Positions 11,471 to 21,488 of a DNA stretch of 64,000 bases are shown here, piece after piece. Position 1 is the stretch's first letter. Each line of letters opens with the position of its first letter. The stretch is taken from positions 48,840,307 to 48,904,306 of the forward strand of contig OX326957.1 of assembly GCA_946800325.1 (NCBI GenBank), read 5' to 3'. Position numbers and translations under genes: made by a program. The DNA comes from Luzula sylvatica. Taxonomy: Eukaryota; Streptophyta; Magnoliopsida; Poales; Juncaceae. The notes beneath the pieces are model-generated. The model made no database searches. It saw only the letters and a program-made list of their open reading frames with translations, and was not told the origin of the DNA.

Positions 11471-11841
11471 AGAGATGCCATTACTCTGTTGAGAAACTTA
11501 ATAAATGACTGATTTTTTCTTTTATTGGGAGGAAGAAATGGATTTTCTTTTGTTTTTTGTTGTTTTTTTCTCTTTATTTACTATATTTTTCCTATAATTC
11601 GAAAAACTATTTTATCATTTGTTGCATTTTAACCAAGAATAAAAATATATTGTCAACTACGAAAATTGATATTAAATAATTATCTTGATATTACTAGCTT
11701 TCAGATGAAGTAAAAAGTAGACTACAAAAATGTTTCTCTTTAAATAACTCAGAAATGTGTATCCTTGTTTTTACTCGTTCTCTTTAAATAGCTAAATACG
11801 TTATTCATCATTAAGCAATTTCTTCAAACTTTACTTGCATC

Positions 11842-11919
11842 CTTGTTTTTATTTTTCTCGGGAGAAAAATATCATGTATCTTTGTTTTTATTTTTCTCGG
11901 GAGAAAAATATCATGTATC
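11842..11919. repeat. 39-bp tandem duplication
   Basis: Units 11842-11880 and 11881-11919 differ at one base. Each contains the short palindrome TTCTCGGGAGAA. Confidence 0.9.
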
Positions 11920-12253
11920 TTTGTTATTTTTGAAAAAGTAGAATTTGTATTAGGGGAATCTTCCTAAAATAAATAATCAGAGAATCCAATAGCGGTGCTA
12001 TGGCGGTTTAGGGTCTAAAACGTTACGCTGCTGCAACATTTAGCGTTTGTAGTTTTTTTTGTCGGCTATAGTAGTGGAGAGGTGCACTACAGATGCTTAA
12101 TGCTACCTGCTATAGCAGACTATATACCAACATTAAATTTCATATATTTTAATCTCAATTTAAAACTAACTATTCTAATTAAATGTTTAGCATTTAACAA
12201 CCTGAATAAGGTATTTTAAATTTGTAGTATTAAAAAATAGAGCATTTCTGAGT

Positions 12254-13178
12254 GTAACCCTTTTTAGAATGAAAATTCAAAAAAGAATCCCATTTCTGAA
12301 AATATTTCAGAAATGATCCAGAACTGGTTTTTAAATCCCGGGTTTTAAAATCACGGTGGATTAATTTTTTTTTGAAAAAAAAAACAGACCGAGATTATAA
12401 AACCAATTATAATTTTCATTCAAAATATGATATATTTCCCCGGATTTTACGAGAACATCCTCTATGTTCTAATTAGTACGTTTAATTAAAATGATAACTA
12501 GTACATGTTAGCTATTAATTTAATACATAATTAACATTTATTCGAATTCATAAATTTGAATCAATATTAATGAATATTTAATGATATGTTTTAATAATCA
12601 CGTTAATTAAATATTATAGTTCAATAATGGAGAATTTGTGAGCTTAAAAGAGCACGTTTCGTGCTTCTTGCTCTCTTTCAAAAAAATAATGGAGAATTCG
12701 GTGGGTAAATTTTGGAGGAGAGTAAAATTCTTTTTTTTTTAATATCAGGTTTACTGTTAATGCGTTGAAAAAAAATATAGAATTTTACTCTCCTCCAAAC
12801 TTTACCCACCGAAGTCTCCATTATTGAACTATTACATTGGATAATTAAAACATATCATTAAATATTCATTAATATTGATTCAAATTTATGAATTCAAATA
12901 AATGTTAATTATATATTAAGTTAATAGTTAATATGTATTAATTATCGTTTTAATTAAATATACTAATTAGAACATAGAGGATGTTATGGTAAAATTTGGG
13001 GAAATATATTATATTTTGAATTAAAATTCTTTCTCGGTCTATTTTCTGTCAGAAAAAAATTATAACACCGGGATTTTAAAATCCGGTGCCACCGGGATTT
13101 AAAAACTAGTTATGGGTTATTTCTGGAATATTTTCAAAAATGAGTTATTTTTTAAATTTTCATTCTAAAAGGGGTTAC
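12254..13178. repeat. Large nested palindrome (MITE within MITE)
   Basis: Long imperfect inverted arms run from GTAACCCTTTTTAGAATG (12254) to its inverse (..CATTCTAAAAGGGGTTAC, 13178). They pair through the CCGGGTTTTAAAA region and the AACATCCTCTATGTTC block. At the centre a second inverted repeat (12685-12825) has arms AATAATGGAGA..CGGTGGGTAAA. A transcript would fold into a long hairpin, a possible small-RNA source. Confidence 0.75.
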
Positions 13179-13250
13179 ATGCATAAATACTCCTTAAAAA
13201 ATAGTACCTAAATAAGGTATCTTAATTTTTTTTCTTAAATAATACTTGAA

Positions 13251-13524
13251 ACACATTGCATACTTTTTTCTTTTTTTTTTGATCGGAAGGCTTGCGCCAT
13301 TCCAAGGGAATTCCATTTAAGAAATAATGTTATTTACAAAGAGATTATGGTGATCACTATCCTACTTCCTATCTTTTCTACTGGAGTGATGTCGTCTTGG
13401 TCCTAGTTTTTTACCTTGTTCCACATTAGTGCATTCTCCGTCGCTTGTGACGCCACCGGTGTGTTGGACTTGTTGCGAAAAATTCTTGCATTTCTTTCCC
13501 TCCGAATACACATTGCATACTTTT
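13251..13524 (-). mobile_element. 5'-truncated L1 LINE with 17-bp target-site duplication
   Basis: Direct repeats ACACATTGCATACTTTT lie at 13251-13267 and 13508-13524. Inside, on the minus strand, the element ends in poly(A) (poly-T at 13270-13280). It carries the tail of an L1 reverse-transcriptase protein with the RERNARIF-type motif of the zf-RVT region. Only about 240 bp of the element survive, which fits 5' truncation during target-primed insertion. Confidence 0.8.
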
Positions 13525-14132
13525 GCATGTCCTGTTTTACATTTTTCTTTTCACTAACTCAAAACTTTTTTTTTTGAGTAAAACTAACTCAAAACTACAA
13601 GAGAAAAGTACGCTGTTTGACTAAAAATATTATTCTTTTTGAAGAAGAAGATTAAAAAACAAAAATATGAAGAGACTAATTTAATATGATTCTTTATAAC
13701 AACAAAATTCTTTTGAGTTCTACAATTATGTAAAGAGTAATAATGTTTTATTTAATCTTGATCTTCGAAATAAATGTATTGTCATGATTGATGTTAAATT
13801 CTAATTCTAATATTAGTCGTCATATTTATATTTTAATCGTGCAATACGGAGTAAAAATATGATGACACTGCTCAATGAGATTGTTAAAAACTAGCTGCAA
13901 AATAATGATACATCAGTGACTATATGCAAATTGAAATTATAAAAAATCAAGTTTCAATCTGTATATAACAGATTAATATGTATCACATTATCTATTATCT
14001 AATGGTTCAAAAAATGATGACGTGGCTTGTTATAGAAGTCCAAAAATGTATGAAAAATATTGGTTTGGGTTTATCATGTAAATAAAATATTTTGATCATG
14101 CAATCTGATTTCATACTTCCTTCATTTCCAAG
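13525..14132. other. AT-rich sequence before the NLR exon; nothing recognised
   Basis: No open frame or repeat stood out. It ends in a pyrimidine-rich tract and CCAAG, the proposed 3' splice site of the long first intron of gene A. Confidence 0.5.
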
Positions 14133-16603
14133 GTTAACAAGACGGAGCTATCCAAGACAAGTTCCCTAATTGATGGTTCACTTGTATTTGGAAGAGAAAA
14201 CAAAAAACAGAGGATCATTCAGTTCATGCTGTCTAACTATTGGCAAAACCGTAATGTTTCTGTTATTTGTATAGTTGGTGCTGATGGGATTGGCAAGACT
14301 ACCATGGTTCAACTCGTCTACACCGATCAGAGAGTTCAAGATGCCTTTGATGCAAGGGTATTCATAGGCATGTCTGAGAAGTTCGATGAGAAGAGGCTGA
14401 CTAAAGCGATACTCGAGTCATTAACCGGGGTCCCATGTGATATTACCGAACCAAGCATTCTTGAAGATATTGTCAAGGATGAATTGGCGGGTAAGAAGCT
14501 CTTGCTTGTACTGGATAGTGTTGAGAGTGAGAACAAAAGTTCTTGGGATAATCTTTTAGTTCGCCTAAGTGTCGTTGCCCAAGGAAGTATCATATTGGTT
14601 ACAACTAGTAGGTGGGATGTTGCTGATGTTGCTGGAGCAACGCATTGCTATCCGTTAGATTATTTGTCCGACATTAATTGTTGGTTAATTTTCGAGCAAC
14701 TAGCATTTAGTGGTACTAATCAAAATGCTCAATCTGAGTTGGTAAATATGGGTAAACGTCTTATATCAGTGTGTGGATCTAATGCCTTGTGCATAAAGAT
14801 GCTTGGTGGACTCTTATCCTGTTTAGTTACGGAAGTAGAGTGGAGATCTGTATTAGAAAGTTTCTCATGGTATCTGAACAATGCACATGGAGGTATTGTA
14901 CCCGTTTCGAGGGTTTGTTACAAGTTCTTGCCCTTGCATATGAAGGAGTGTTTTGTTTATTGTTCTTTGTTTCCAAAGGGGTACATTTTCTCTAAGCACC
15001 ATATAGCTCATTTATGGTTAGCACAAGGTTTGATTGAGCCGGTAGTTGGCAGAAATATCGAGGATATTGGTTTACAGTGCTTTGAGGAGTTATGTTCTCG
15101 ATATTTTTTCTATCATTCTCCTTTACACGATTCTAAAGATGATAAATTTATCATGCATGACCTTGTCCATGATTTGGCACAATCTGTATCAAAAGATGTG
15201 TGCTTTAGATCAGAGGATTGTGTGCAGATTATTCCAAAGGGTCTGCGTCACCTCTCACTTGTTCCTTCCGAGTATCAGACTGTCACAGTGAATCTCTTGA
15301 TAGAAGAAGCTAAAGACTTGCAATCTTTTCTTGTTGTTAACAGATCCATGTTTCAGACTGATACTCTTTCTCCTTTTTTATATTTTGTGGGCTTGAATGA
15401 TCTATTTGTAAAATGTAGGAGCTTGAGAGCCCTGGATTTGAGCAATACTGATATTAACGAATTGCCCAATTCTATTGAAGTGATGACTAGCTTGTACAGC
15501 CTGAGTCTTAGTAATACAAAAATCAGGAGTATTCCACAAGAAATTGGTAGCTTGATCAATCTCCATTCTTTTGAAGCTAAGCATTGTTATAATCTGGTTG
15601 AATTGCCTGAATGTATATCGGATTTGGCTAAGCTTCACCATCTTGATGTGACAAAAGAAGCTGGTTTTGTCGGCATGCCTGTTGGGATAAGAAAGATGAC
15701 CAACCTTCAGTCATTACCAACATTCAATGTTGGCAGCGAAGAGATCCATTGTGGAATCGAGGAGTTGAAGGACTTGACCAATCTCAAAGGGTCCCTTCAA
15801 ATTTGTGGGCTTGAGAATGTTACAAGTGGCCTAGACGCCAAAGAAGCCAACTTGAAGAGCAAAGGCAACCTTGAAAAGTTGTCTCTACAGTGGAGTGATA
15901 ACACTGTAATGGTAGAGGAGGATGAAGATACAGAACTTCAGGAAACCGTTCTTGAAAACCTACAACCGACTGATAACCTTCAAGAACTGACTATTAGGAA
16001 TTATATGGGTTGTCAGTTTCCTCTTTGGATTGGGGATCCTTCCTTTTCTAAATTGGTTTCTCTTATCCTCGATGGTTGCCCTAACTGTAATAGGCTTCCT
16101 ATTCTCGGCGCATTGCCGGCACTTGGGTATCTTAGTTTACATAGGTTATACGGTGTTGATACCATGGAGGTCTCCAAATTTCCATCTCTAGAGTTGTTGA
16201 ATCTGTCCGAGATGTATGAGTTGAAAGAATGGCCTGAAATAGGAGAAGGAGATTTTCCTCTGCTCCGTTTTGTGTCTGTCAGCAAATGCCCACTGCTAAA
16301 AAGCATACCGCGTATTCCCTCTCTAGTGGAGTTGTCACTCCATTATTGCACTCAATTACCAAATATTGCGAACCATTCCACAATCGAGTCCTTAAAAATT
16401 GAAGGCTTTTCGGATGCTACGTGCCTTTACTTGCCCCAAAACCTGATTACGCTAAGGAAATTAGAAGTTAGTCGTTGCAGTGAGCTTTTATTATTGGAAG
16501 GTTTGTCAAAGTTAACATCTATCGAGGTGATCAAAGTGATCCAATGCCCCAAGCTTGATTTAGGAGATTCGAAGTCTACTCTTTTGAAAAGCGATGATAC
16601 TAG
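14133..16603 (+). CDS. Gene A, NLR module (NB-ARC-LRR), fused to downstream kinases
   Basis: Intracellular immune receptor module, one large exon of about 824 codons. The exon start is set by the acceptor CCAAG at 14132, which lets the linker TELSKTSSLIDGSLVFGRE be read; a start at the ATG 14226 would cut this conserved linker. NB-ARC: P-loop GADGIGKTT, kinase-2 LLLVLDSV (second Asp replaced by Ser), RNBS-B GSIILVTTSR, GLPL position degraded to GSNAL, RNBS-D CFVYCSLFPKG, and an intact MHD in FIMHDLVHDLA. About 450 residues of LRRs follow, with repeats such as LRALDLSNT and NLHSF. The exon leaves at a GTATGT donor in phase 2 (16604) and joins 16840. Reading through the donor meets a stop at 16632, so intron retention would give an NLR-only protein. 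The CNL-like sequence lacks a coiled-coil N-domain. The family is clear; the fusion is inferred. Confidence 0.88.
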
Positions 16604-16839
16604 GTATGTCAATATATTTCAACAAGATACATAAATAATGAAGTTATCTATTAGGACTGTTAATACTTATAGTGTTGTTAAGAAAGCCCTTTTTGTAGGA
16701 CTGTTGGAGCAATGTTTTTGCTATTTAGCTCCTTACACTTACCAACTTTATTATTATGGATCTAGTGTTACGAGTAACCATTTGCTTAATTTACTGCCCA
16801 TCGTTCATCTAATCATCTTTTTATCTTTATTGTTTGTAG

Positions 16840-18526
16840 AAAGCTTGAGTTTAAAGAATTGGAAGCCTATGATAAGGATATTTCTGAATCTAAAGTAAGT
16901 TTGTAAGATTTATTAGCGGAATAACATATCATCTCTTGCTTTCTCATTAGCTGTTTGGTTGTTTTTACATTGTATAAAGTTCAAAAATGTTTGTTCACTT
17001 GTTATCTACTATCTAGTATATGGATTCCCATAAATGTATTTGCTCGGAACATAACACGATTCTTGAATTTTTAGTACAGGCGCACTGTATATATCCATAG
17101 ACATGTAGATGATTATTTTAATTATTTTCTCTTACAAATCCTACAGGCCACAAGACCAAAAGATTTACCCATTGAGGAGATTCTAGCCAAGGAAATGCTT
17201 GAGAAAGAGAATCTCAAGGAGTTTATTGAACGTCTTAAGCAAGATATCCAGACACTCGAAGAAGGCCGGGATGATAAACTTACTGATGGGTTGATGGTTG
17301 AATTGGGACATCTTATGTCTTATTGTAAGTGTGCCGCCAAGGATATGGAAGTTAGCTTAGAAGTAGCTAGAGGTCATGTTGATTCTTTGGAAACAGATTA
17401 CATGTCACTCTGGTTGAAGGAGATTGAGGCTCTTAAAGGGGCTGATGCTTTTCCCCACCCAAAAGAGCATTTAGCACGTGGCATTGGCATGTCCAAATCT
17501 TGTATCTCTGTGTTCTCCAAGAAAGAATTGATGCAAGCAACACAAAATTTCAGCGATTCACTGAAAATTGGAGAAGGTGGATTTGGATCAGTGTATAAAG
17601 GTTTTCTGCAGGGAATCCCAGTGGCTGTAAAGAGGCGAAGCGATGGCTCATTGCAGGGCTTCCAAGAGTATAAACAAGAGGTTGATTCATTACATACAAT
17701 CTAAAAAACATTTATATTTATCTGAAAATATTAGGAGAGAGTTCAATATAATTTTCTCACTTATGGTTTGCATTTACAGATGGATATTCTCTGCAATCTT
17801 AGTCATCCGAACATTGTTACTCTAGTGGGAGTATGTGATGATCCGGTGTGCATAATCTATGAATACTTACCTAATCAAAGCCTAGATAAGTTTCTACACA
17901 ATTCCAATAACACTCCACCTCTCAGCTGGCAGATCTGTACTAGGATTATTGCTGAAGTCTGCTCTGCTTTAATGTACCTCCATTCAAATAACCCCCACCC
18001 CGTGGTCCACATGGATATCAAACCATCTAATATTCTCCTTGATGCCAACTTTGTGAGCAAGCTCACTGACTTTGGTATTTCTAGAATATTGGAAATTTCC
18101 AGAAACTTGCATACCCATATATTTACGAGAATAGTGGGAACATATGGTTATGCAGCCCCGGAGTATATAGGGACTGGTTATCTGACTCTCAGATCTGATA
18201 TCTATGCTTTCGGTATCACCATTTTAGAAATTGTAACCCGAAAAAAACCTGTGGGAATAAGAGAGGCCGTAGTGGAAGCACTCATTGGTGGTAGGTCGCG
18301 GTTGTTTAAATTAGTTGGTGACTGGCCGCTTGAGCAAGCAAAATTGTTGTTAAAACTTGGTGTAAGATGTACCGAATTTGATGGAGCCAATCGTCCAGAT
18401 CTTGCAACTGAGATTTGGCCTGTTATTAGAAAATTACTGAAGACTGCTTCTATATCCGTGCCGCACTGCGAACAGTACCCCATGAAGACCATGCAAGGCC
18501 CTAGTTCATCTCGAATGATTCATGAG
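16840..18526 (+). CDS. Gene A, coiled coil plus kinase domain 1 (U-box-kinase type, no U-box)
   Basis: Exons 16840-16894, 17147-17680 and 17780-18526. The first joins the NLR exon in phase 2, the others in phase 0. Order: a linker ([14 protein letters not shown]), about 110 residues of heptad-rich coiled coil, then a Ser/Thr kinase of the receptor-like RLCK-IX group. The kinase shows [17 protein letters not shown] glycine loop, VAVK lysine, [13 protein letters not shown] catalytic loop (Arg of HRD changed to Met), DFG, and APEY. In ordinary plant U-box kinases a U-box follows. Here only [13 protein letters not shown] remains, faintly like a U-box start. There is no good start codon or promoter before 16840, which argues for one transcript with the NLR. 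A donor GTAATT at 18527 would join kinase 2; otherwise a stop comes five codons later. Confidence 0.8.
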
Positions 18527-18594
18527 GTAATTCAGGGTTAAGATTGGTTATATGAAGCTCCCTTATAAATTTATAATCCCCCTCATTGTATTAA

Positions 18595-18844
18595 GAGGCC
18601 ATTTACTCAGCCCCTAAATTTCACCACATCGTCCTCTATATCCTAATTTACACACTCAATTAAAATGTTAATTAACACATGTCACATAATTAATTAAATG
18701 TGATATATAATTAACATCCACATGTAGCAATTCTTAATTAATATTAAATGATTGTTAATCATGTGTACTTTGTTAATTAACATGTTAATTAAGTGTGTTA
18801 CTCAGGATGTTGTGGTGCAATCTAAGGGCAAAGTAAATTTTCCC
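18595..18844. mobile_element. MITE family M1, copy 1
   Basis: Starts GAGGCCATTTACTC and ends with a diverged inverse (GTAAATTTTCCC). It is flanked by 9-bp duplications TTGTATTAA / TTGTATTGA. The interior is a palindrome of TTAATTAACATG words. A 9-bp duplication suggests a Mutator-like parent. Confidence 0.75.
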
Positions 18845-19411
18845 TTGTATTGATGAGTTGGTATGTAGGTGGCGAGAAGTAAATGGATCCGATTTTATAC
18901 ATGAGTAGGTGGTAATGCGTAAATGAATTCAGTTTAACACAAAAAATAATTTAATTGTGTACGTGTTTTTGTCTCATTTGTATGGTTTAACATTAATTGG
19001 CAACACATCAATTAGTACATCAATTAGTGTGGGGGAATTTAGAGATAGGGATGTCAACGGGGTGACTAAAATCCGTACTTGCGAGTACCCAACCCGAACG
19101 GGTGGGTAATACCCGAACAAAATTGCCCGCACTGGTTTCGTGTACGTGTACGGGGATAGTGACCGGTACCCATATCTGCCCCGTTAGGACATGCACAGTT
19201 TTCGTTCTATCTTGTTGTCCTTAATTTGTAGTCTTGTTTCTTGGTACCGTACTCATTACTCTACCAAGTTAAGATTCAATTGAGAATCAATATAGTGAAG
19301 GCCAAAACACATACCAACCTCTGTAAGAAGAATGATCAAGGTCCACTACCTTTACTAACTTGGTACTTGTACAAGTAGACAAGAATTGATACAAAACTAG
19401 CCCATAAAAAT
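18845..19411. other. Intron with old transposon remnant
   Basis: Between kinases 1 and 2 of gene A. About 19046-19190 has AGGGATGTCAACGGGG and CCCGAACGGGTGGG words typical of decayed hAT-type termini. The same remnant is present in gene C (59365-59510), so it predates that duplication. Confidence 0.5.
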
Positions 19412-19691
19412 AGAGGCCATTTACTATGCCCCCTCGTTTCCCTCCAACATACTCTATATCACAGATTAATGGTTAATGACTAAAGTAATTAACAAAAATA
19501 TATTTCATTAATAATTAATTGATATTGATTTAGAATTATTAATACATATATATCTTAATTATTTATTAATTAATTGTTAATGAGATGTACTTTGTTAATT
19601 ACTTGGGTCATTAACCATTAATCGGTGATTAATCATTAATTGGTGATATAGAGGATGTTGGGGAGAAATGAGGGGGCATGGTAAAATTTCC
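19412..19691. mobile_element. MITE family M1, copy 2, with empty site in gene C
   Basis: Inverted ends AGAGGCCATTTACTATGCC / GGCATGGTAAAATTTC, flanked by CATAAAAAT / CATAAGAAT. The equivalent place in gene C (around 59725) has a single uninterrupted GATAAAAATATCCTTG, so this copy inserted into gene A after the A-C duplication. Confidence 0.88.
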
Positions 19692-19805
19692 CATAAGAAT
19701 GTCCTTGATGCTTTAAGGAAGCTCTTTTTCAAACATTTGTATGGTCTCATTTTACGATCATATTCTTATGCCCATTTTTATACTCTTTTCTTTTGAAATG
19801 TGCAG

Positions 19806-21020
19806 AGGCTCTCACCTTTAAAGATCGTGGAATGGAAGGATGAGATTGAGGAAATTTTAGTGAGAGAAAAGCATGTGAAAGACCTTATTGAAGAGGAGAT
19901 CGAAGAACTCAGTCAGAAGATGAAATTACTTGAAAGACGACAAGCTTCCAAAGGGAAGAAGCATGGAATGGTACAACCTTCTTCTGAAGGTGTTCCTCAA
20001 GATCTTCAAGTTAGAGAGGATATTAGTTCTGTATCTTGCTTGCCACCAATTACTGAGTTTTCCAGTCAAGAAGTGGAGGCAGCAACTCAAAATTTCAGTG
20101 ATTTGCTGAAGATCGGAGGTGGTGGGTTTGGATCAGTTTATAAAGGCTCTCTTCTCAACACCACAGTGGCTATAAAGATGTTACGTTCCCCAACAGAACA
20201 GGGTCAATCTGAATTTAAACAAGAGGTATTTTTATTTGCATCAACATTTACTTCAATTCAGGAAGCTCACTGTTATCTTAAAATATGAATTATGAACAAC
20301 ACTTATTTGGTTTGCAATTAATCACAGGTAGCGGTTCTTAGCAAAACGAGGCACCCCCACCTAATTACTCTGGTTGGAGTGTGCTCGAAACCTTGGTGCC
20401 TAATATATGAATTCTTACCAAACGGGAGCCTCGAGGATCGTTTATCTCGCACAAACAACACTGCACCTCTTCCATGGCATATTCGTACAAGGATTATTGG
20501 TGAAATCTGTTCTAGTCTAATGTTTCTTCACTCGCCTAATCCACATCTTGTGATCCATGGGGACCTCAAGCCTAGTAACATTCTTCTAGATGCCAACTTA
20601 GTATGTAAACTAAGCGACTTTGGCATCTCTCACCTTGTCGAGCAGTTTCATGCAAGAACCACAACCTTTTTCTATTACTCCCAGCCTAAAGGAACATTCG
20701 GGTACATGGATCCCGAGTTTGCTACAACAGGTAGACTAACACCACAATCTGATATTTATGCCTTCGGTATCATAATTTTACGTCTGATTACGGGGAGACC
20801 TCCCTTGGGAATAGCCCTAGTAGTGGAAGAAGCACTGGAGGAGGATAAGTTGCAATCTTTAATTGATACCTCGGCCGGAGAATGGCCATTGGAGCAAGCA
20901 CAAATTTTGGCGAAACTGGGTTTGAGATGTGCTAATCTTAGAAGAAGGTTGCGCCCTGATCTTGTGAGTGTGGTCTGGACAACCATCAAACCGTTATTCA
21001 AGGATGTCGAAATATCCTAG
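19806..21020 (+). CDS. Gene A, coiled coil plus kinase domain 2
   Basis: Exons 19806-20225 and 20328-21020 (TAG), both phase 0. The first has a TGTGCAG acceptor and no nearby start codon, so it is read as a continuation of kinase 1. A short charged coiled coil (EEIEEILVREK..) precedes a full kinase: ATQNFSDLLKIGGGGFGSV loop, VAIK lysine, [12 protein letters not shown] loop (HGD instead of HRD, usual in U-box kinases), intact DFG, KGTFGYMDPEF activation segment and RPDL near the C-terminus. All main catalytic residues are present, so it may be active. The protein ends right after the kinase fold, with no U-box. If fused, gene A encodes about 1,682 residues. It might instead be a separate small RLCK gene with an unseen first exon. 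Confidence 0.82.
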
Positions 21021-21075
21021 TTTGTTCCCAATTTAGATGTTTTATTATGGTTATTTTGTAATTTTGATGTTGTAT

Positions 21076-21081
21076 AATAAA
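21076..21081 (+). terminator. Poly(A) signal AATAAA of gene A
   Basis: AATAAA 56 bases after the stop codon of kinase 2. The surrounding ATAAATGAGATTTG is also kept downstream of kinase 2 in gene B and gene C. Confidence 0.6.
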
Positions 21082-21208
21082 TGAGATTTGTCAAATTCAG
21101 AGTGTTTGTTTTTTGCATATTGTAATTTATGGCTATTGTTACGGACAACTATTTATGCACACTGTTTTGCTTTTTCAAACTTGATCTTTTTGATGACGAT
21201 ATAATACT

Positions 21209-21488
21209 TGTTGTAAAAGTAACAAAAAATTAAAGAAGCAATACTCAAGAAGAGAAAAAAAATATTCAAGAGATGAAGGGATGGGAACAATGATTGTTTT
21301 TTCTCTCTCCCATTTCAATTCATTTCAATCTCATTACAAAGGGAGGTATTTATACGCTAAATCATCCCTACATACATAACACACAACACCTTTATAATAC
21401 ATCCACACTTAACACACAACACACAACACACAACATCATTCATACATAACACAAAACACACATTCATAATACATTCACTTTCATAATA
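21209..21488 (-). repeat. Copia E, left (3') LTR
   Basis: 280 bp, similar to 27786-28077 with several substitutions and small indels in the ACACAAC-rich part; this points to an older insertion than Copia B or D. Confidence 0.9.

Noticed and set aside
14336..16612. Minus-strand and second-frame readings across the NLR exon
   Set aside because: Shadows of the long NLR frame; composition and lack of motifs show no coding.
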